Assembly (NCBI GenBank): GCA_937960895.1
Contig: CALCJD010000042.1
Location: forward strand, 1-37,443
Reading direction: 5' to 3'
Source of the DNA: an uncultured Spartobacteria bacterium
Lineage (GTDB): Bacteria > Verrucomicrobiota > Verrucomicrobiia > Chthoniobacterales > Terrimicrobiaceae
Length of the DNA stretch: 37,443 nucleotides
Each line of letters begins with the position of its first letter. The stretch's first letter is position 1. The notes beneath the pieces are model-generated. The model was not told where the DNA came from, did not search any database, and was given only the letters and a program-made list of their open reading frames with translations. The translations under genes were made by a program, and so were the position numbers. This document shows positions 22,454 to 31,412 of the stretch, piece after piece.

Positions 22454-25030
22454 ATGAAACGCGCGGCCACGCTCCCTCTCCTTCTGGCGACTCTAGGCCT
22501 GTTTCCCGCGGAGGCAACAGCGCAGAAGGTGTCTCCGGAAGAAGCGGACTTTTCGGTGAGGGCGAGGGAGATCGTGGTGGATGACGTGTGGTTCAAGGGG
22601 AGCGCGCACTCGGCCTTCGAGGGCATTCCCGTTCCCGCGGCAGACAACCGCTGGAAGCCCGGTAATCAGGGCATTCTGCGCACCAAAGCCGTTCTGACCG
22701 GAGCGGGCACCACCACGTCCGCGATGACCCTGGAGTTTGAGCTGGGGGAGACCCCGCGGAGTCCGGTGAAAGTCCTGATCTCGGGCCTCGACGACCGGGC
22801 GGAGGCGGCCAACACGATCGTGGTGACCGTCAACGGCCGCCAGGTCGGCGAGCCGTTTCAATTTCCGAGAAACCGAAATGCGGACGAGGGGATTCCCAAT
22901 GACCGGTTCCTCATGGGCTGGGAGGACCGGGAGGTCGTCCTGCCGGCCGGATCGCTGAAAAAAGGGAAAAACACCCTCACGATTGCGAACACCACATCGT
23001 GCTTCGATGCGGAAAAGTGGAACTACGCCGTGGTGGACCGGGTGAAGCTGGTCTTTGGGGAAGAGGTGGATTTTCGGATTCCCCGGCTGGAGCGTCTGCC
23101 CGTGTTGTACTACGGCCTGGACTACGGCCCGGAGGTCAATGCCTGGCCAGCGGTCAATCTCGACAACCGGATCACCCTCCTTCAGGACACGCCCCTGCAG
23201 GTCGTGTTTTTCGTCACCCTGCCTTCGGGACTGCCGCTTGGCAAGGAAGGCCCGTTGGTTCCGCCGCACCCTGGGGAAAAGGCGGCTTTCCCCGACGGCG
23301 GGAACAAGGAGGACGGCGGTACCGCCCGGAAAAATCCCCCGACCGCCAAGCCGACCGCCCGCGACATTCGGCTGCATCTGGAGGTTGAGGGGGACATGCA
23401 GATCCTCACGAAGGACGGGGAGGAGGTGAGCCGATCGGACGACGGGACATACTCCTTTCCCCTGCCCCGGCTGGTGAGTTTTGAAACCCCGCATCCGGCC
23501 CAGGGGGTGACCCTGTTTCTGAGGGGTGGCAAACCCTTCGACGGACACAAGCTGACCGCCTGGGTGAGCGTCGACGGCGTCCCGTATCGAAAGACGGAAT
23601 ATCAACTGAGGAACATCGCGCTGGAACCCCTGGCGGATCGCGACGCCCTGAAATTTGACCTGGGCATCTGGGGAGGACAGATCCCGACCGAAGAAAAGGC
23701 GATGAGGGAATACATCACCACGGCAAAGAGGGCCGGATTCAACCAGCTTTTCACCGGGGACAATCAGACCCTGAACACCGCGTTGAAAAAGGCAGGCTTT
23801 CACGTGTACCCCCGCTTCGGGTGGTTCGGCCACCAGTTCAAGGTCACGGACGAGACCGCGCAGTTCGCGGCGATCGACATCAACGGCCAGCCGATGCCGA
23901 AGGATTTTTGTCCGCTTGCGATCCTGGCCAATCCCGACCATCCCGAAGTGGGAAAATTCTTCAAGAGGGCACGCAAATATGCGTCACAGACGGACATCGA
24001 CGGCATCTGCGTCGACTACGAGACGGCACCGGTCTGGTGCTACTGCGACCAATGCCTGACGAAGTTCCGCGAAGAAACCGGGCAGCCCGACGTCACCCGC
24101 GAGCAAATCCTCCCCGGCGGCCCGCAGGCCGGGGCCTTCGCCGACTACGGACGCCGGCGCAACCGGGACCTGCTGGCCAAGGTGAAGGAAATCATCCGGG
24201 AGCAGAATCCCCGCCTCGAATACCACTCCCTCGCCTCCGCCTCCGACATTCCCTCCTATTGGTATGACGGCCGGACGGGAGCGCGCCATTCCGCCCGGGA
24301 ACTCACCACCTTCGCGGACGCCATCTATGCCAGCGGCTATTTCTACGAAGTTCCCGGCGGGTTGAAATCGGTGATCCCCATCATCGAAACCGTCAACAGC
24401 TACGCCCGGAACTCCCGGCGGGAGGTGGGCACCTACATCATCTCGCCCGTCGCAACAACCATCAGCGAGTTTCCCCGCTATCGCGGCGCCTGGATGAAAC
24501 CCGACTTCACCAGGATGATGATTCAACTGGCCGCATTCGGCGGCGCGCGCGGAGTGCTGTTGTTCCGCGGCGACTGCCTGGACGGCGAATATTTCGAAGC
24601 CTGTCGCGAAGCGATGGCGAGCCTGATCCAGGCGCGGGACTACCTGGAGAAGGGCATCAACCGCAGTCATGAGGTCACCATGACCCCCGTGCCCGTCCCG
24701 GACCGGCAGTTCGCCACCGAGACGGCGGAGCATTTGCTTTCCCGGCTGATTTGGCGTCCGGCCGAAACCTACGAATACGATGTGGTCCAGTTGGTGGAAG
24801 ACAACCAGGCCCGCAGGCGGCTGGTCGCCCTGTTCAACTATTCCCAACAACCCCGGGAATACCACGTGGCCATTCGCGGCCTGTTCGATCCGGAATACAC
24901 CCTGACCGATTTTTCCACGAAGGAATCCCTCGGCACGATGGGACGCCAGGCGCTGGAGCATGGCCGCTGGAAAATCACCGTTCCCGCGCGATCCTGCCGG
25001 CTCGTGGAAATCACCGCCCAGACTCCCTGA
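22454..25030 (+). CDS. secreted TIM-barrel glycosidase-like protein with CxCxxC motif
   Basis: An 858-residue exported protein with a signal peptide (MKRAATLPLLLATLGLFPAE, then ATAQ). Residues 25-210 form a beta-sandwich resembling a carbohydrate-binding module (TVNGRQVGEPFQFPRN). From about 400 a TIM-barrel-like domain runs through FDLGIWGGQIPTEEKAMREY, HVYPRFGWFGH, DIDGICVDYETAPVWCYCDQ (Asp/Glu plus C529, C531, C534) and ARGVLLFRGDCLDGEYFEA. A C-terminal beta domain closes it (VALFNYSQQPREYHV). It resembles putative glycosyl hydrolases from Verrucomicrobiota and Lentisphaerota without a characterised founder that I can name. The next gene follows after 12 bases and carries the same Cys motif type. 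Confidence 0.65.
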   Translation: MKRAATLPLLLATLGLFPAEATAQKVSPEEADFSVRAREIVVDDVWFKGSAHSAFEGIPVPAADNRWKPGNQGILRTKAVLTGAGTTTSAMTLEFELGETPRSPVKVLISGLDDRAEAANTIVVTVNGRQVGEPFQFPRNRNADEGIPNDRFLMGWEDREVVLPAGSLKKGKNTLTIANTTSCFDAEKWNYAVVDRVKLVFGEEVDFRIPRLERLPVLYYGLDYGPEVNAWPAVNLDNRITLLQDTPLQVVFFVTLPSGLPLGKEGPLVPPHPGEKAAFPDGGNKEDGGTARKNPPTAKPTARDIRLHLEVEGDMQILTKDGEEVSRSDDGTYSFPLPRLVSFETPHPAQGVTLFLRGGKPFDGHKLTAWVSVDGVPYRKTEYQLRNIALEPLADRDALKFDLGIWGGQIPTEEKAMREYITTAKRAGFNQLFTGDNQTLNTALKKAGFHVYPRFGWFGHQFKVTDETAQFAAIDINGQPMPKDFCPLAILANPDHPEVGKFFKRARKYASQTDIDGICVDYETAPVWCYCDQCLTKFREETGQPDVTREQILPGGPQAGAFADYGRRRNRDLLAKVKEIIREQNPRLEYHSLASASDIPSYWYDGRTGARHSARELTTFADAIYASGYFYEVPGGLKSVIPIIETVNSYARNSRREVGTYIISPVATTISEFPRYRGAWMKPDFTRMMIQLAAFGGARGVLLFRGDCLDGEYFEACREAMASLIQARDYLEKGINRSHEVTMTPVPVPDRQFATETAEHLLSRLIWRPAETYEYDVVQLVEDNQARRRLVALFNYSQQPREYHVAIRGLFDPEYTLTDFSTKESLGTMGRQALEHGRWKITVPARSCRLVEITAQTP

Positions 25031-25042
25031 CCTTTTCCTCTC

Positions 25043-27595
25043 ATGTCCATTCCGTTCCCTTCCCAATTCCCCCGGGCCGCCGTGCTGCTCGCAATGGCCC
25101 CCCTGCTCCTTTCTCCCATCGCCACCCTCCGTGCGCAAAACGCCGGCCTGCAGGTGTCCGCGGAGGCCGTTCCTTCCCTGACCGTTCTGCCCTCCGACGA
25201 AAAGGTTGCGGCAACGGCCAACGTGCTGAAGGATACCCTCCGGCAAATGACCGGGGTGGAACTGGCGGACGCGCCATCCTGGACCGGAAAAGGCATTCTC
25301 GTGAGTCTGACCTCCGCCCTGCCCGGGTCCGAAAGGGAGCTTTCCAGCCTTCTCAAGGACAAGCCGCCGGAAGCCTATGGATATGACATCAACGGGGATC
25401 GGGCGGTCATTGCCGGAAATTCCCCCAAGGCGCTGAGCGACGGAGTTTACGCCCTGCTGGAGCAACTCGGGTGCCGCTGGCTGGTTCCGAGCAAACGCTG
25501 GACGGTGATTCCCAAGGTGACCGGAGTCGTGCTGCCCGCCCAAAAGACCGTCAGCGTGCCGGACTTCTTTTACCGGGCCATCTGGTACGCCTACGGCTCC
25601 GGCAACCGGGGTGAGGAAATCTCCAGGGAACTCGAAGAGGCCTACAAGACCTGGTGCGATGCCAACCGGCTCGGCGGTGTGACGAAATACAAGATCGGCC
25701 ACACCTATGCCTCCACGGTGAGCCGGCACGAGGCCGACTTCCGCGCCCACCCGGAATATTTTGCAATGGACGAGAACGGAAACCGTCTGCCGTTCGGCCA
25801 TCACCAAAGCCTCTGCTACTCCAATCCCGAGGTCGCCCGGTTTTTCATCGAGGACAAGCTGGCGGAACTGCGGGCGGACCGGCAGGAAAATCCCGACAGC
25901 TATGTCGTCTCGATGGATCCCAACGACGGCAGCAAGGCGTGCTTTTGCGAGGAATGCAAAAAACTGGGCAGCGGCACCGATCAGGCCCTGCACCTCGCCA
26001 ACCAGGTGGCGCGCGAACTGCGCAAGGAAATCCCCAACGCGGTGGTGACGATGTACGCCTACGCCTCCCACCGGCTGCCGCCGGAAAAAATCAAGGCCGA
26101 ACCGAACGTCGAGATCCAGGTGGCGATGGGATTCAACAAAACCCAATACACGCTCGAGCAATTGGTGGCGCTCTGGATGGAGAAGGTTTCCTCGGTGGGC
26201 ATCCGCGATTATTTCGGCGTGATGGCCTGGGACTGGGGACTACCGGGCCGCGGCAAGGCGAGCAACTACGGATATGTCAGCGAATATCTCCCCAAATACC
26301 ACGCGTGGGGCGCACGGGCCTTCAATACGGAAATCAACGCGAACTGGGCGTCCTTTGGCCCCGCCTCCTACCTGGCCACCAAGCTGCTCTGGGACGTCAA
26401 GAGCAACCCGGAGGCGATCTATGATGACTTCTTCCGCAGCGGCTTTGGCAAGGCCGCGCCGGAGGTGAAACAGCTGTACCGTCTTTTTTCCCGCAGTCCC
26501 AACCTGACACGGCACAACATCAACAGCTGGCTCACCCAGCTGGACAAGGCCTTCCAGGCGGCGAAGGGCGAGGACGGGGGCGTGCAGCGGCGCCTCATCG
26601 ACCTGGCGGCCTTCCTTCACTATGCCATTCTCTATCGGAAGTGGGAGCTCGCCGTTGACAGCAATGATCAGGAGAAGATGTATGAGGCGCTGAAACCGCT
26701 CCTCGAATTCACCTGGCGGATCCGCGACCGCAACATGGTGCACGCCTACGCGCTGCAGCGCCGTCTCGTCAATTCGGGGCACGAAAAAATCAGACCCCTG
26801 CGGGAGGGCTGGAAATTCAACGATCCCGCCGCCGTCTGGAAACATCCGGACATCCTCACCGACGAGGAACTTCTCGCCATCTTCCGGAAGGACCTGCAGG
26901 AAAACCCGCCCGACACGCGCATCGTCGATTTCGACAGCACGTTGGCGCCGCTGGGCGAGGCCTCGCGGCCGGAGGAACTGACCGGAGGCCTCCGATACCA
27001 GACCGAGTGGCATGTGCTCGTGGAAAAGGACGAACACCTCGAATTCAAGCTGCCCATGAGCGGGGTGAAGGCCAACTACCGGCTGGAAATCTTCAACCAG
27101 GAAGGGGAGCCGGTGTGGGAGTCGGAGGCCAGTGTCACGCAAACGGAATCCCGCTACGAACAAAAGCCCTTTGAGATGGACGTCAAGTTTCCCGCCAAGG
27201 GCCGGTACAGGCTCGTCTTTCACGCGGGAGAGGACTACGTGCCGAAATTTCCCGAGGGCCTCAAGGTGGTGCTCGATGTGGGACCGGAAAAGTACCCGCT
27301 GCTAAGGATGTTTGGACCGACTTACTTTTATGTGCCAAAGGGAACGGAAAACATCCTGGTGACCACCGACGGACGGTTTTCGGTGGTGCCTCCCGGCGCC
27401 ACGGCCCGCACGGACTACACGGGAGCCGACAATGATCCAAAGCTGGAATGCATCGTCATTCCCGTGAATGGCCAGGACGGCGAAGTCTGGACCCTGCATG
27501 CCTCCACGTCCGGCCGGGTCGGCCTGTTCAACATCCCCCCCTATCTGGCCACCGAACCCGGCCGCCTTCTGGTTCCCACCGGACTCAAAAAATAA
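25043..27595 (+). CDS. secreted DUF4838-family protein (alpha-glucuronidase-like N-domain)
   Basis: An 850-residue exported protein. The signal peptide (1 to about 31) ends LRAQN. Residues 40-170 resemble the N-terminal domain of alpha-glucuronidases (GYDINGDRAVIAGNSPKALS, YALLEQLGCRWLVPSKRW). The DUF4838 core follows: HPEYFAMDENGNRLPFGHHQ, LCYSNPEVARFFIEDKL, DPNDGSKACFCEECKKLG (C300, C302, C305), and NWASFGPASYLATKLLWD. A C-terminal beta-sandwich starts near 640. DUF4838 proteins are frequent in polysaccharide utilisation loci and are thought to be glycoside-hydrolase-like; the reaction is not established to my knowledge. It lies 12 bases after the preceding secreted gene, so the two are a pair. 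Confidence 0.8.
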   Translation: MSIPFPSQFPRAAVLLAMAPLLLSPIATLRAQNAGLQVSAEAVPSLTVLPSDEKVAATANVLKDTLRQMTGVELADAPSWTGKGILVSLTSALPGSERELSSLLKDKPPEAYGYDINGDRAVIAGNSPKALSDGVYALLEQLGCRWLVPSKRWTVIPKVTGVVLPAQKTVSVPDFFYRAIWYAYGSGNRGEEISRELEEAYKTWCDANRLGGVTKYKIGHTYASTVSRHEADFRAHPEYFAMDENGNRLPFGHHQSLCYSNPEVARFFIEDKLAELRADRQENPDSYVVSMDPNDGSKACFCEECKKLGSGTDQALHLANQVARELRKEIPNAVVTMYAYASHRLPPEKIKAEPNVEIQVAMGFNKTQYTLEQLVALWMEKVSSVGIRDYFGVMAWDWGLPGRGKASNYGYVSEYLPKYHAWGARAFNTEINANWASFGPASYLATKLLWDVKSNPEAIYDDFFRSGFGKAAPEVKQLYRLFSRSPNLTRHNINSWLTQLDKAFQAAKGEDGGVQRRLIDLAAFLHYAILYRKWELAVDSNDQEKMYEALKPLLEFTWRIRDRNMVHAYALQRRLVNSGHEKIRPLREGWKFNDPAAVWKHPDILTDEELLAIFRKDLQENPPDTRIVDFDSTLAPLGEASRPEELTGGLRYQTEWHVLVEKDEHLEFKLPMSGVKANYRLEIFNQEGEPVWESEASVTQTESRYEQKPFEMDVKFPAKGRYRLVFHAGEDYVPKFPEGLKVVLDVGPEKYPLLRMFGPTYFYVPKGTENILVTTDGRFSVVPPGATARTDYTGADNDPKLECIVIPVNGQDGEVWTLHASTSGRVGLFNIPPYLATEPGRLLVPTGLKK

Positions 27596-27601
27596 GCCGG
27601 C

Positions 27602-27924
27602 ATGATCGACACGGAAGTGCCTATCCGACGGTTCCTCAATGACGTCCGGGACGAATCGTACCCTGCCGTCCTGTGGGACTCCGGGGTGACGGAGGCGAGG
27701 TGTTCCCCGGTTTTCCCTGGAGTTTTGCCAATCGCGAAAACTCAACCCGCTATTCCAAGGAGATGGCCCCGCGAACGATCGACCTTCTCGAGCGCTGCGT
27801 GGTCATGCCAACCTGTCAGAAAATATCCGACGCCTTCCTCGACGCCGTCTGTCGTGCCATTCGCAAGGTTGACGGCTGTGGAAACCGGGACGGTAACTTG
27901 AAGAAACGAAAGAACGGATCATGA
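27602..27924 (+). pseudogene. frameshifted 3' remnant of a DegT/DnrJ/EryC1-type aminotransferase
   Basis: Two overlapping short frames together read like the last roughly 100 residues of a PLP sugar aminotransferase. Frame one (from 27602) gives VPIRRFLNDVRDESYPAVLW. After about 27685-27697 the sense moves to the other frame: GEVFPGFPWSFANREN, YSKEMAPRTIDLLERCVVM, SDAFLDAVCRAIRKVDG. The PRT-DLL-R-V...AI-KV pattern is usual at the C-terminus of this family. The stop overlaps the ATG of the exo-lyase gene (ATGA), so the original operon junction seems preserved. The N-terminal part with the PLP lysine is absent. The family call is tentative; a frameshift is clear if the call is right. Confidence 0.45.
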
Positions 27925-30281
27925 AATTCACCCTGTCACTGAATCCCAGCCCGGGCGACCAAAACGGCGGCTACACCTTCTTTTCGCTGCCGCTTCCCCG
28001 CGGATCGTTTTACGGTCCGCTGGAAGCCCGGGAGGAGGGCGGAAAAGAACCCATCGAGTTGTGGCCGCTGGCCCACTGGCCGGACGGCAGTGTGCGCATG
28101 GTTCAGGGGTTGCTCCTTCCTTCGGGCCGTTCGAAACGCCTGGAAGTTACGCCCACGGTGGAGAAGGGTGCGCCCGCTCCCTCCGACGACACTTCGTTTT
28201 CCTTCGGTCACCATCAGCTGGATCGGTGCGAAACCACGGGCCTGTACGCACTTTCCTACGAAGGGCGGCGGTATTTTGATCCCGGCGCATTTGCACAAAC
28301 GTTTTTATCCGAAGAGGGAGAACGCGTGGTCTGCACTCCGGAACGCCCCGCACAGATCGTGGTGCGCCGCCGGAACTGGATGCGGCTGGAGACTTTTGTG
28401 TCCGGCCAGACCGCGGACGGCCGCACCGGCTTCCGGTTCCGTTTGCAGTGGGATCTCTTTGACCGCGTTCCCGGCTGCGTGCTGGCGGTGATGGCCATCC
28501 ACGACCGCCCCGGAGCCCCCGTCCTGAATCTGGGTGCCATCCGCACGGAAATCGGCATGGGAACCGGGGAGGTTCTGCACGGGGCCCACCAGCGGCGCTG
28601 CGGCTTTGAATACACCGGAAACCGCGCGGTCGAAACACGGGAAAGACTCGACATCCGTGTGAGCGGGGAAATTTTCGCCCCGCAGGTGGAAAACTTCGAG
28701 GCCCTGGGCGATCACGAGGTCTATCCAAGACACCTTTCCCCACCGCCGCGTGAGGTGAGTCCCTTCTTTTGGCTCACCGGAGACCATCGACGGCTGGTGA
28801 TGGAAGTGGAGAATTTCTCCCTGCTGCGGCCGAAAGGCGTCGCCCTCGAGGAAGACCGCGCGGCGGTGGACATGTGGCCGCAGTGGGCCGGACCGGTGGC
28901 GTGGCCGCAGGGACGGCGGCGTCAGATCCGCCTGGCGCTCGCGATCGAGTCCGACACGGCGTCTCCCGACCCAAAAAGGCTGCAATCGCTCACCGCCGCC
29001 CTGCTCGACACGCATCGCGCCCAACTCCCCGCCGAAGCCTACCGGCAGGCAAAGTTCTTCGACCTGCCGTGGCTCCCCCCCTGCCGGCCGGACCGCAATC
29101 CGCGCATCGAGGGATGGGCCTCGCAAATTTCCATCCTGAAAACCCCTCCGGAGTTCTTCAACTTCGGTGACACCATCGACTCGCACTACACCCGGACATA
29201 TCACCCGCTGGGCCGGGTGCCGCTCAAACCCGGAGTCGAAGGCGCGGTTCCACCGGGGCTGGCGGTCACCTCGGGCCGCAATGCCATGGCGGCCGGGGCC
29301 ATGGATGACCGCGATCCCGTCTTCGTCAACAACGAGTATGATGTGCTTCACTGTCTCGCGAGCGAACACCTGCGCTCCGGCAACTTTGTCCTTTTCCGGC
29401 AACTGTGCTGGTTCGCCCGCCATACCATCGAGGTGGATTTTTTCTGTCACCACGACGCCGAAAACCTGCACCGCGCCCAGGGGGCTCACAGCGTCGGCCA
29501 CACTTCGGGCGGGGCCTATCCCTCCCATTTCTGGACGCAGGGATTGGTGCAATATTATTTCCTGACCGGCGATGCCGACGCCCTGGAAATCATTCGCGCC
29601 CTGGCGGACAAAACCATCTGGTATTTCGAGCATCCCCTGCTGGGACGCCTCGGCACCGGGATCAACCGCGAAATGGGTTGGGCGGTGCTCACGCTGGTCT
29701 CCTCCTACGAGGCCACCCTGCAGTCCGAGTATCTGGCGTATGCGCGGAAGTTGATCGATTCCGTCCTGGTCGAACCCCTTCCCGCCGATCTGCCCCTGCT
29801 GAACTTTGGACACACCAGCCTCCTGCTGGGCTGCAAGGCGTATCTCGAAGCCACCCGGCATGCCCCCAAGTCGGCCCCCGTCAAAGACTGGTTTCTGCGC
29901 GTGATGCGGCTGGCCCTCCATTCCGCCTGGCACGCGCCGGGCGGCGCCGTTCCCGCCGAGGTTCGCTCAAAACTCAGCTACGACTATGACCGCATGGACC
30001 AGGGAACGACCGCGGAGGAGCGTCCCCGCGCGGGAATTCTCCACGGCTACGCCGCCCTCGCCTGCCTGGCCTACGCATGGCGACTGACCGGTGAGCGCAC
30101 GTTTCTCGAAGGCGGATTGCGCACCGTGCGGGCGTTCTTCGACGACACCCCCGGTTATTTCCGCTTCTTCCGCACCCAGATTCCCGAAGGCAAATCCTTC
30201 GCCTGGGCCTACCGTACCATGATGGAATTTTTCCAGGCCCTGGATGAATGCGATCTGCTCCGCGAGTTTGAACTGCGGTGA
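27921..30281 (+). CDS. YetA/PcRGLX-like exo-lyase (PL26-type rhamnogalacturonan lyase family)
   Basis: A 786-residue protein with the three-part layout of the PcRGLX/YetA family: an N-terminal RIFT-type beta-barrel (GYTFFSLPLPRGSFYGPLEA, LWPLAHWPDGSVRMVQG), a central beta-sandwich (to about residue 360), and a C-terminal (alpha/alpha) toroid with FFNFGDTIDSHYTRTYHP, VFVNNEYDVLHCLASEHLRS, CHHDAENLHRAQGAHSVGHT and SGGAYPSHFWTQGLVQYY. The HSVGHTSGG block and nearby His/Tyr residues are likely active-site elements. Known relatives remove unsaturated disaccharide units from rhamnogalacturonan I. No signal peptide is present, so it probably acts on imported fragments. It overlaps the aminotransferase remnant by 4 bases. 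The exact substrate is inferred. Confidence 0.75.
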   Translation: MKFTLSLNPSPGDQNGGYTFFSLPLPRGSFYGPLEAREEGGKEPIELWPLAHWPDGSVRMVQGLLLPSGRSKRLEVTPTVEKGAPAPSDDTSFSFGHHQLDRCETTGLYALSYEGRRYFDPGAFAQTFLSEEGERVVCTPERPAQIVVRRRNWMRLETFVSGQTADGRTGFRFRLQWDLFDRVPGCVLAVMAIHDRPGAPVLNLGAIRTEIGMGTGEVLHGAHQRRCGFEYTGNRAVETRERLDIRVSGEIFAPQVENFEALGDHEVYPRHLSPPPREVSPFFWLTGDHRRLVMEVENFSLLRPKGVALEEDRAAVDMWPQWAGPVAWPQGRRRQIRLALAIESDTASPDPKRLQSLTAALLDTHRAQLPAEAYRQAKFFDLPWLPPCRPDRNPRIEGWASQISILKTPPEFFNFGDTIDSHYTRTYHPLGRVPLKPGVEGAVPPGLAVTSGRNAMAAGAMDDRDPVFVNNEYDVLHCLASEHLRSGNFVLFRQLCWFARHTIEVDFFCHHDAENLHRAQGAHSVGHTSGGAYPSHFWTQGLVQYYFLTGDADALEIIRALADKTIWYFEHPLLGRLGTGINREMGWAVLTLVSSYEATLQSEYLAYARKLIDSVLVEPLPADLPLLNFGHTSLLLGCKAYLEATRHAPKSAPVKDWFLRVMRLALHSAWHAPGGAVPAEVRSKLSYDYDRMDQGTTAEERPRAGILHGYAALACLAYAWRLTGERTFLEGGLRTVRAFFDDTPGYFRFFRTQIPEGKSFAWAYRTMMEFFQALDECDLLREFELR

Positions 30282-30454
30282 ATCCCACCACCCTGAATGG
30301 GGGGGGGAATCCGCGCCGACAGGCGGGGAAGCCGGTGCGATCAAGGGGGGCGACCTGTCCGTCCTCCCGTAAGGCCAAACCCTGAGGGCAAAACAGCGTA
30401 GGGAACGGGGCCAAACTTTCCCGAAAAATCCCGGGAGGCACCCATGCCCTGCGG

Positions 30455-31330
30455 CTAAGCGGAAAGGGAATGCCGCCGATATTCGCGGGGCGTTATTCCG
30501 ACAATCTCCCGGAATCTCCTGTTGAAATTGGCGAGGTTGTTGAATCCTGCGCTGAAGGCGATCTCCGAAATGGAACCGCCATGGTTCAGAAGTTCCCCGC
30601 AGGCTCTGGCAATGCGGACTTCATTGACATAGCGATTGAACGGGCGGCCGGTCTTTTCCCGAAAGAAACGGCAAAAGGCCTGGGGGGACATGCCGATGCA
30701 GGCCGCCGCCCGGGCCTGCGTCAGCTCAGGCGTGGCTGCCCGAGACTCAATCCAGGCCAGAACCTTTTGGAGGCGGGGATCAACCAGCGTGTCCGTGGGC
30801 GTATATGATACGGGATTCAGGGCGTGGGCATTTCGGCAAAGGGAAAGACGGGCGAGGATCTCCAGCCAAAGGGCGAGCCGCATGGCATGACCGACGGCCT
30901 CCTCCGCCCTGACCAGCAGGTCGCGGACAATCGCCGCCTCCCCGGAGTCGAAACGCAGCCCCCTGCGCGACTGATTCAGCAGGCTGACAATGCGACGGTT
31001 TTCCGGAAGCCTCCAGAAGGACTCGCCCCAGACCTCCGGAAGGAAGTGTCCCACGATCCACCGGGCCCCCCGGCGCTGACTGGGCAGGGAGCCGAAGGCA
31101 TGGGGCACATTGGCTCCGATGAGGCAAAGGTCCCCGGCGGAAAAGGGTTCCATCGATCGGCCGACATAACGCACCCCGTTTCCCTTTTCGACGAAGAGCA
31201 GTTCAATTTCCGGATGAAAGTGCCAATGAAAGTCCACGCACGCTTTTTGATAGGACTTGATTCGCAATCCGCTCCGTCGGGTGTCCGGGAGGGCCTCGAT
31301 GAGCGGATCGGAAAAGGGCGGGCGGCGCAT
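30455..31330 (-). CDS. AraC-family transcriptional regulator with cupin sensor
   Basis: A 291-residue regulator. The N-terminal cupin begins DFHWHFHPEIELLFVEKGNG with metal- or sugar-facing His residues, then GDLCLIGANVPHAFGS. The C-terminal double HTH runs from LQKVLAWIESRA to the end, with ARAAACIGMSPQAFCRFFRE and ISEIAFSAGFNNLANFNRRF, closing with VGITPREYRR. This domain order is usual for carbon-source activators. It is divergent from a PIG-L deacetylase and a NagB-like gene across an 82-base gap, which makes those its likely targets; the exo-lyase gene converges on it from the other side. Confidence 0.9.
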   Translation of the reverse strand: MRRPPFSDPLIEALPDTRRSGLRIKSYQKACVDFHWHFHPEIELLFVEKGNGVRYVGRSMEPFSAGDLCLIGANVPHAFGSLPSQRRGARWIVGHFLPEVWGESFWRLPENRRIVSLLNQSRRGLRFDSGEAAIVRDLLVRAEEAVGHAMRLALWLEILARLSLCRNAHALNPVSYTPTDTLVDPRLQKVLAWIESRAATPELTQARAAACIGMSPQAFCRFFREKTGRPFNRYVNEVRIARACGELLNHGGSISEIAFSAGFNNLANFNRRFREIVGITPREYRRHSLSA

Positions 31331-31347
31331 GTATCGAACGATGGTAA

Positions 31348-31368
31348 TTGCGTATCAGAACTTCGCAA
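31348..31368. promoter_or_regulatory. inverted repeat TTGCG-N11-CGCAA in AraC/PIG-L divergent gap
   Basis: Five-base arms (31348-31352 and 31364-31368) sit in the middle of the 82-base divergent intergenic region. It is the only dyad I see there. AraC proteins often prefer direct repeats, so ownership is unclear. Confidence 0.2.
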
Positions 31369-31412
31369 CCCAGTAGAGGACATTTCGGAGGCGGAAAATT
31401 ATCCTTTTCGCA

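Noticed and set aside
20574..22457. 627-codon plus-strand frame opposite the GH106-like gene
   Set aside because: Pro/Arg/Gly-rich with no family pattern; the minus strand has the TIM-barrel and sugar-binding motifs.
23984..26161. 725-codon minus-strand frame spanning two secreted genes
   Set aside because: It crosses the boundary between two genes and has no recognisable domain; an antisense shadow.
30284..30307. C-rich/G-rich stretch ending in nine G after the exo-lyase stop, considered as a terminator or phase-variable tract
   Set aside because: The stem needs A-G mismatches, no U-run follows, and the tract lies outside any coding or promoter position.
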